DNA from: Coprococcus sp.
GTDB taxonomy: Bacteria > Bacillota > Clostridia > Lachnospirales > Lachnospiraceae
NCBI GenBank assembly: GCA_016297325.1
Contig: JAEDGW010000106.1
Span: forward strand, 1 to 9,025
Direction: 5' to 3'
DNA: 9,025 nt
This document shows, in pieces, positions 6,614 to 9,025 of the stretch. The notes below the pieces were generated by a model. The model saw nothing but the letters and a program-made list of their open reading frames with translations. It had not been told where the DNA came from and searched no databases. Within the stretch, counting starts at the first letter, position 1; each line of letters opens with the position of its first letter. A program made the translations under genes and the position numbers.

Positions 6614-7627
6614 CTACTCATTTGTCAGTCTTATAAATGCCTCAAGTGTCTCCGCAGCCTTGCCACTGTCGATCACGTCCTCAGCCACCTTGATTCCATC
6701 TGCTATGGAGTCCGCCTTGCCTGCAATGTAGATACAAGCTGCTGCATTCAGTACAACCGCATTTCTCTTGGCTCCCTTGATCTTGCCTGACAGGATATCA
6801 CGGGTGATCTGTGCGTTCTCCTCAGGGCCGCCGCCAACCAGCTCTTCCTTCTTGCATCTCTCAAATCCAAAGTCCTCTGGCTTGATCTCATACTTTGTGA
6901 TCTCTCCATCCTTGATCTCTGCAACTGTTGTAGGTGCGCTCATGGAGATCTCATCCAGACAATCCTGTCCGTATACGACAAGTCCTCTCTTTACGCCAAG
7001 ACCGATGAGTACAGGAGCCATCTGATCAATAAGCTCCTCCTTGTATACTCCCATGATCTGCATCTGGGCCTTTGCCGGGTTGGTAAGAGGTCCAAGAATG
7101 TTGAATACTGTCGGTATTCCAAGAGCCTTTCTGACAGGGCCTGCATACTTCATAGCCTTGTGATATACCTGGGCGAACATGAAGCTCATGTTGCACTCAG
7201 CGAGAACCTTACCCATCTTCTCTGGCTCTATCGAGATATTTACACCCAGAGCCTCAAGGACATCTGCTGCACCGCTCTTGCTAGATACACTTCTGTTGCC
7301 GTGCTTTGCGATCGGAACTCCGGCCGCTGCTGCAACTATACCACTTGTCGTTGAAATGTTAAATGAATTTGCGCAGTCGCCGCCTGTTCCTACTATCTCC
7401 AGAACATCTATTCCGTCATGTGGAAGTGACTCCGCATGATCTCTCATTCCATTTGCGCTGGCTGTTATCTCATCAAGTGTCTCACCCTTCATGTGAAGAG
7501 CTGTGAGATATCCCGCTGTTGTCTCTCCCGGCACCTTGCCACTGAATATCTCATCCATGCTGGCATATGCCTCATCATATGTAAGATCCTGTCCTGCTGC
7601 TACCTTCTTAAGTGCTTCCTGTATCAT
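6614..7627 (-). CDS. trpD: Anthranilate phosphoribosyltransferase
   Basis: A 337-residue enzyme that transfers phosphoribosyl from PRPP to anthranilate. The PRPP-binding glycine loop is VGTGGD (79-84) followed by NSFNIST (87-93). KHGNRSVSSKSGAADVLEALG (108-128) is the conserved family block. GPVRKALGIPTVFNILGPL (163-181) holds the anthranilate-site arginine, and LDEIS (224-228) supplies the acidic Mg-binding pair. Length is normal for a stand-alone TrpD, and no glutaminase domain is fused, in keeping with the separate trpG upstream. The ATG at 7627 has AAGGAGGA (7635-7642) 7 bases upstream, and MIQEALKKV is a typical opening. It is the third gene seen in the operon, separated from trpG by 146 bp and from trpC by 132 bp. 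Confidence 0.97.
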   Translation of the reverse strand: MIQEALKKVAAGQDLTYDEAYASMDEIFSGKVPGETTAGYLTALHMKGETLDEITASANGMRDHAESLPHDGIDVLEIVGTGGDCANSFNISTTSGIVAAAAGVPIAKHGNRSVSSKSGAADVLEALGVNISIEPEKMGKVLAECNMSFMFAQVYHKAMKYAGPVRKALGIPTVFNILGPLTNPAKAQMQIMGVYKEELIDQMAPVLIGLGVKRGLVVYGQDCLDEISMSAPTTVAEIKDGEITKYEIKPEDFGFERCKKEELVGGGPEENAQITRDILSGKIKGAKRNAVVLNAAACIYIAGKADSIADGIKVAEDVIDSGKAAETLEAFIRLTNE

Positions 7628-7773
7628 CGTCGTATCCTCCTTATTTTGTCAGGCAAATGTGAACCAAATTATCTTCGATCTCAAATAAATCTCAATCAAA
7701 TCTCAAATGACTCCATATCGCCATATTGTATATTTTCTGTATCTCCTAATCTATATCTCAGTGTCAATCAAAA
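7628..7773 (-). other. AT-rich trpG-trpD spacer
   Basis: This 146-bp gap contains the trpD ribosome binding site, a triple 11-bp repeat (listed separately) and a TTGACA close to the trpG stop with no good -10 at the right distance. No terminator-like hairpin and no convincing coding frame were seen. A 10-codon frame with one Trp codon exists but is probably chance. Confidence 0.5.
7678..7710. repeat. Three tandem copies of an 11-bp repeat
   Basis: ATCTCAAATAA (7678-7688), ATCTCAATCAA (7689-7699) and ATCTCAAATGA (7700-7710) are adjacent copies sharing the ATCTCAA core. On the trp mRNA the core reads UUGAGAU, spaced 11 nt apart. The period is close to one DNA helical turn, which would place cores on one face. 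The role is unknown. Confidence 0.7.
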
Positions 7774-8340
7774 TTATATGCTAAGGAAATTTCCAAGTAT
7801 TACCTTTCCCTTCGGTGTAAGTATTGACTCCGGGTGGAACTGAACTCCATACACCTCATAATCTTTGTGCTTTACCGCCATGATCTCGCCATCCTCTGTT
7901 CTGGCTGTGACCTCAAGGCACTCCGGGAAATTTTCATCCGCAGCCGCAAGTGAATGATATCTGGCAACCTGTATCTTGCCCTGAAGTCCTCTGAACAACC
8001 TGCAGTTCAGATCCACATTTGCAATGGACATCTTGCCGTGCATGAGTTTCTTTGCATATGTGACTGTTGCTCCGTATGCCTCGCATATCACCTGATGTCC
8101 AAGACACACACCGAGGATCGGAACCTTTCCTGCAAAATATTTCACCGCATCCTCACACATTCCTGCGTCCGCCGGTCTTCCCGGTCCCGGTGAGATGATT
8201 ATGTGATCCGGATTCATCGTCTCGATCTCCTCACAGGTGTACTCGTCATTTCTTATGACCTTTATATCTGGATTTATCGCTCCCACAAGCTGGTACAGGT
8301 TGTAGGAGAAGCTGTCGTAATTGTCTATAAGTATTGTCAT
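7774..8340 (-). CDS. trpG: Anthranilate synthase glutamine amidotransferase subunit
   Basis: A 188-residue class I glutamine amidotransferase that hydrolyses glutamine and passes ammonia to TrpE. The N-terminus MTILIDNYDSFSYNLYQ is diagnostic for TrpG/PabA. The oxyanion block SPGPGRP (50-56), the nucleophile C79 in GVCLGHQ and the H169-E171 pair in GVQFHPES complete the catalytic triad. Length is normal. In some bacteria one such subunit also serves folate synthesis (PabA); that cannot be excluded here, but the trp operon position supports the TrpG role. The ATG at 8340 is preceded by AAGGAGGA (8349-8356) with 8 nt spacing. This site is the last copy of a motif repeated three times in the trpE-trpG gap. 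The usual tight trpE-trpG junction is interrupted by 180 bp. Confidence 0.96.
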   Translation of the reverse strand: MTILIDNYDSFSYNLYQLVGAINPDIKVIRNDEYTCEEIETMNPDHIIISPGPGRPADAGMCEDAVKYFAGKVPILGVCLGHQVICEAYGATVTYAKKLMHGKMSIANVDLNCRLFRGLQGKIQVARYHSLAAADENFPECLEVTARTEDGEIMAVKHKDYEVYGVQFHPESILTPKGKVILGNFLSI

Positions 8341-8347
8341 CTATATT

Positions 8348-8513
8348 GTCCTCCTTGTATGTATTGTGCATGCGCATGAAAGGCGCTCCGCGCGGCGCAC
8401 GCATTATCACAAGGAATCTCCCGCAAGCGGGTCCTCCTTATATTTATTGTGCATGCGCATGAAAGGCGCTCCGCGCGGCGCATGCATTATCATAAGGAAT
8501 CTCCCGCAAGCGG
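8348..8513. repeat. Two tandem 83-bp repeats carrying ribosome-binding-site and hairpin motifs
   Basis: Unit 1 (8348-8430) and unit 2 (8431-8513) are identical at 79 of 83 positions, differing at 8357/8440, 8361/8444, 8400/8483 and 8410/8493. The first 11 bases recur a third time at 8514-8524, overlapping the trpE stop codon. On the mRNA each unit starts with AAGGAGGACC, followed by a CCCGC-TT-GCGGG hairpin. An outer TAAGGA/TCCTTA pairing can cover the ribosome binding site. A longer GC-rich stem comes next (TGCATGCGC at 8450-8458 pairing with GCGCATGCA at 8478-8486). The unit is GC-rich compared with the other trp spacers. Confidence 0.92.
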
Positions 8514-8523
8514 GTCCTCCTTA
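8493..8523 (-). promoter_or_regulatory. Hairpin overlapping the trpE stop codon and an AAGGAGGA site
   Basis: On the trp mRNA TAAGGA (8523-8518) can pair with TCCTTA (8498-8493), enclosing the inner stem CCCGC-TT-GCGGG (8514-8503). The trpE stop codon and the first repeated ribosome binding site are inside the structure. A matching hairpin lies at 8410-8440 in unit 1, with a G-U pair closing the outer stem. It may slow ribosomes, protect mRNA ends or hide a start; this is inferred from sequence only. Confidence 0.5.
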
Positions 8524-9025
8524 TGATATTTCCTGACTCATTGTGAGTGCTGTTGTAACTGCCTTTGCTTTGTTGATGCATTCCTGGAACTCATTTTCCG
8601 GAACACTGTCCGCCACAATTCCTGCTCCCGATCTGACAAATACCTTGTCGCCCTTTCTGTATGCAATCCTTATGGCAATGCACATATCAAGGTTTCCTGT
8701 GAAATCTATATATCCTATGGCTCCGCCATATATTCCTCTCTTATTGTCCTCCAGCTCATTGATGATCTGGCACGCTCTGATCTTTGGCGCTCCTGAGAGG
8801 GTTCCCGCCGGAAGTACCGCATCCACGGCTGACAACTCATCATATCTGCTGTCGTCGATATCGCCCTTGACCGTTGATCCTATATGCATTACATGTGAAT
8901 ATCTATGAACCTTCATGTAATGCTCAACCTCAACTGAGCCGAATTTGCTTATCTTGCCAAGATCATTTCTTCCGAGATCCACCAGCATATTGTGTTCTGC
9001 CAGCTCCTTCTCGTCAGCCATGAGG
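8521..9025 (-). CDS. trpE: Anthranilate synthase component I, C-terminal part (cut by window edge)
   Basis: About 167 C-terminal codons of the chorismate-using subunit; the 5' end lies beyond 9025. The frame is open to the window edge, so the ATG at 9021 is internal rather than the start. It reads the standard chorismate-binding domain: ADEKELAEHNMLVDLGRNDL, then a VHRYSHVMHIGS block, LPAGTLSGAPKIRA, GIYGGAIGYIDFTGN and AGAGIVADSVPENEFQE, which contains the late Mg-binding glutamates. It ends normally with TAA at 8523-8521. TrpE combines chorismate with ammonia from TrpG to give anthranilate and pyruvate, and is usually feedback-inhibited by tryptophan through an N-terminal site not visible here. 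PabB and isochorismate synthases share the fold, but the position before trpG in a trp operon settles the call. Confidence 0.95.
   Translation of the reverse strand, partial: LMADEKELAEHNMLVDLGRNDLGKISKFGSVEVEHYMKVHRYSHVMHIGSTVKGDIDDSRYDELSAVDAVLPAGTLSGAPKIRACQIINELEDNKRGIYGGAIGYIDFTGNLDMCIAIRIAYRKGDKVFVRSGAGIVADSVPENEFQECINKAKAVTTALTMSQEIS

Noticed and set aside
7697..7733. Ten-codon frame MAIWSHLRFD with one Trp codon between trpG and trpD, as an attenuator leader
   Set aside because: There is only one Trp codon and no following terminator hairpin, and the site is inside the operon rather than at its head.
7628..7773. GAG/UAG triplets in the trpG-trpD mRNA spacer as a TRAP binding site
   Set aside because: TRAP sites need about nine to eleven triplets spaced by 2-3 bases; here only a few are so spaced and the clear repeats are 11 nt apart.
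8348..8513. Tandem repeats as a CRISPR array
   Set aside because: The units are directly adjacent 83-mers with no unique spacers between repeats and no cas genes.
8321..8536. 71-codon plus-strand frame across the trpE-trpG repeats
   Set aside because: It reads the repeat and the ends of two certain genes on the opposite strand, and has a repetitive composition with no recognised domain.

Overview
The window looks like chromosomal DNA from a Gram-positive, Clostridia-type bacterium, probably of the Lachnospiraceae. This is an inference from strong AGGAGG-type ribosome binding sites before almost every gene, protein sequence style (for example the Trp enzymes and the ATPase/DUF234 protein), and separate trpG and trpD genes. 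No rRNA or marker gene fixes the species.

Layout. (1) 1-1789, minus strand: a type I restriction-modification unit, with hsdM complete and hsdS cut by the window edge after 40 codons; hsdR is not in view. (2) 1790-1923: a short AT-rich divergent control region with back-to-back candidate promoters. (3) 1924-3321, plus strand: a stand-alone P-loop ATPase with winged-helix and DUF234/PD-(D/E)XK-like C-terminal regions. (4) 3353-3405: a perfect 19-bp hairpin between convergent genes, probably a bidirectional terminator. (5) 3454-9025, minus strand: a tryptophan operon read in the order trpE (3' part only), trpG, trpD, trpC, trpB, trpA.

How the genes work together. TrpE and TrpG make anthranilate from chorismate and glutamine. 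TrpD adds phosphoribosyl. TrpC closes the indole ring. TrpA and TrpB turn indole-3-glycerol phosphate and serine into tryptophan. The phosphoribosylanthranilate isomerase gene trpF, usually found between trpC and trpB, is absent from this stretch, so that step must be encoded elsewhere or done by another enzyme. The operon promoter and leader lie beyond position 9025.

The most unusual parts are repeats inside the otherwise ordinary trp operon. An approximately 115-120 bp palindrome-rich repeat sits in frame inside trpC and adds about 40 residues. An 83-bp unit carrying a ribosome binding site and hairpins is tandemly duplicated between trpE and trpG. An 11-bp triple repeat lies between trpG and trpD. 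No CRISPR array, tRNA, rRNA, transposase or complete new defence system was found.
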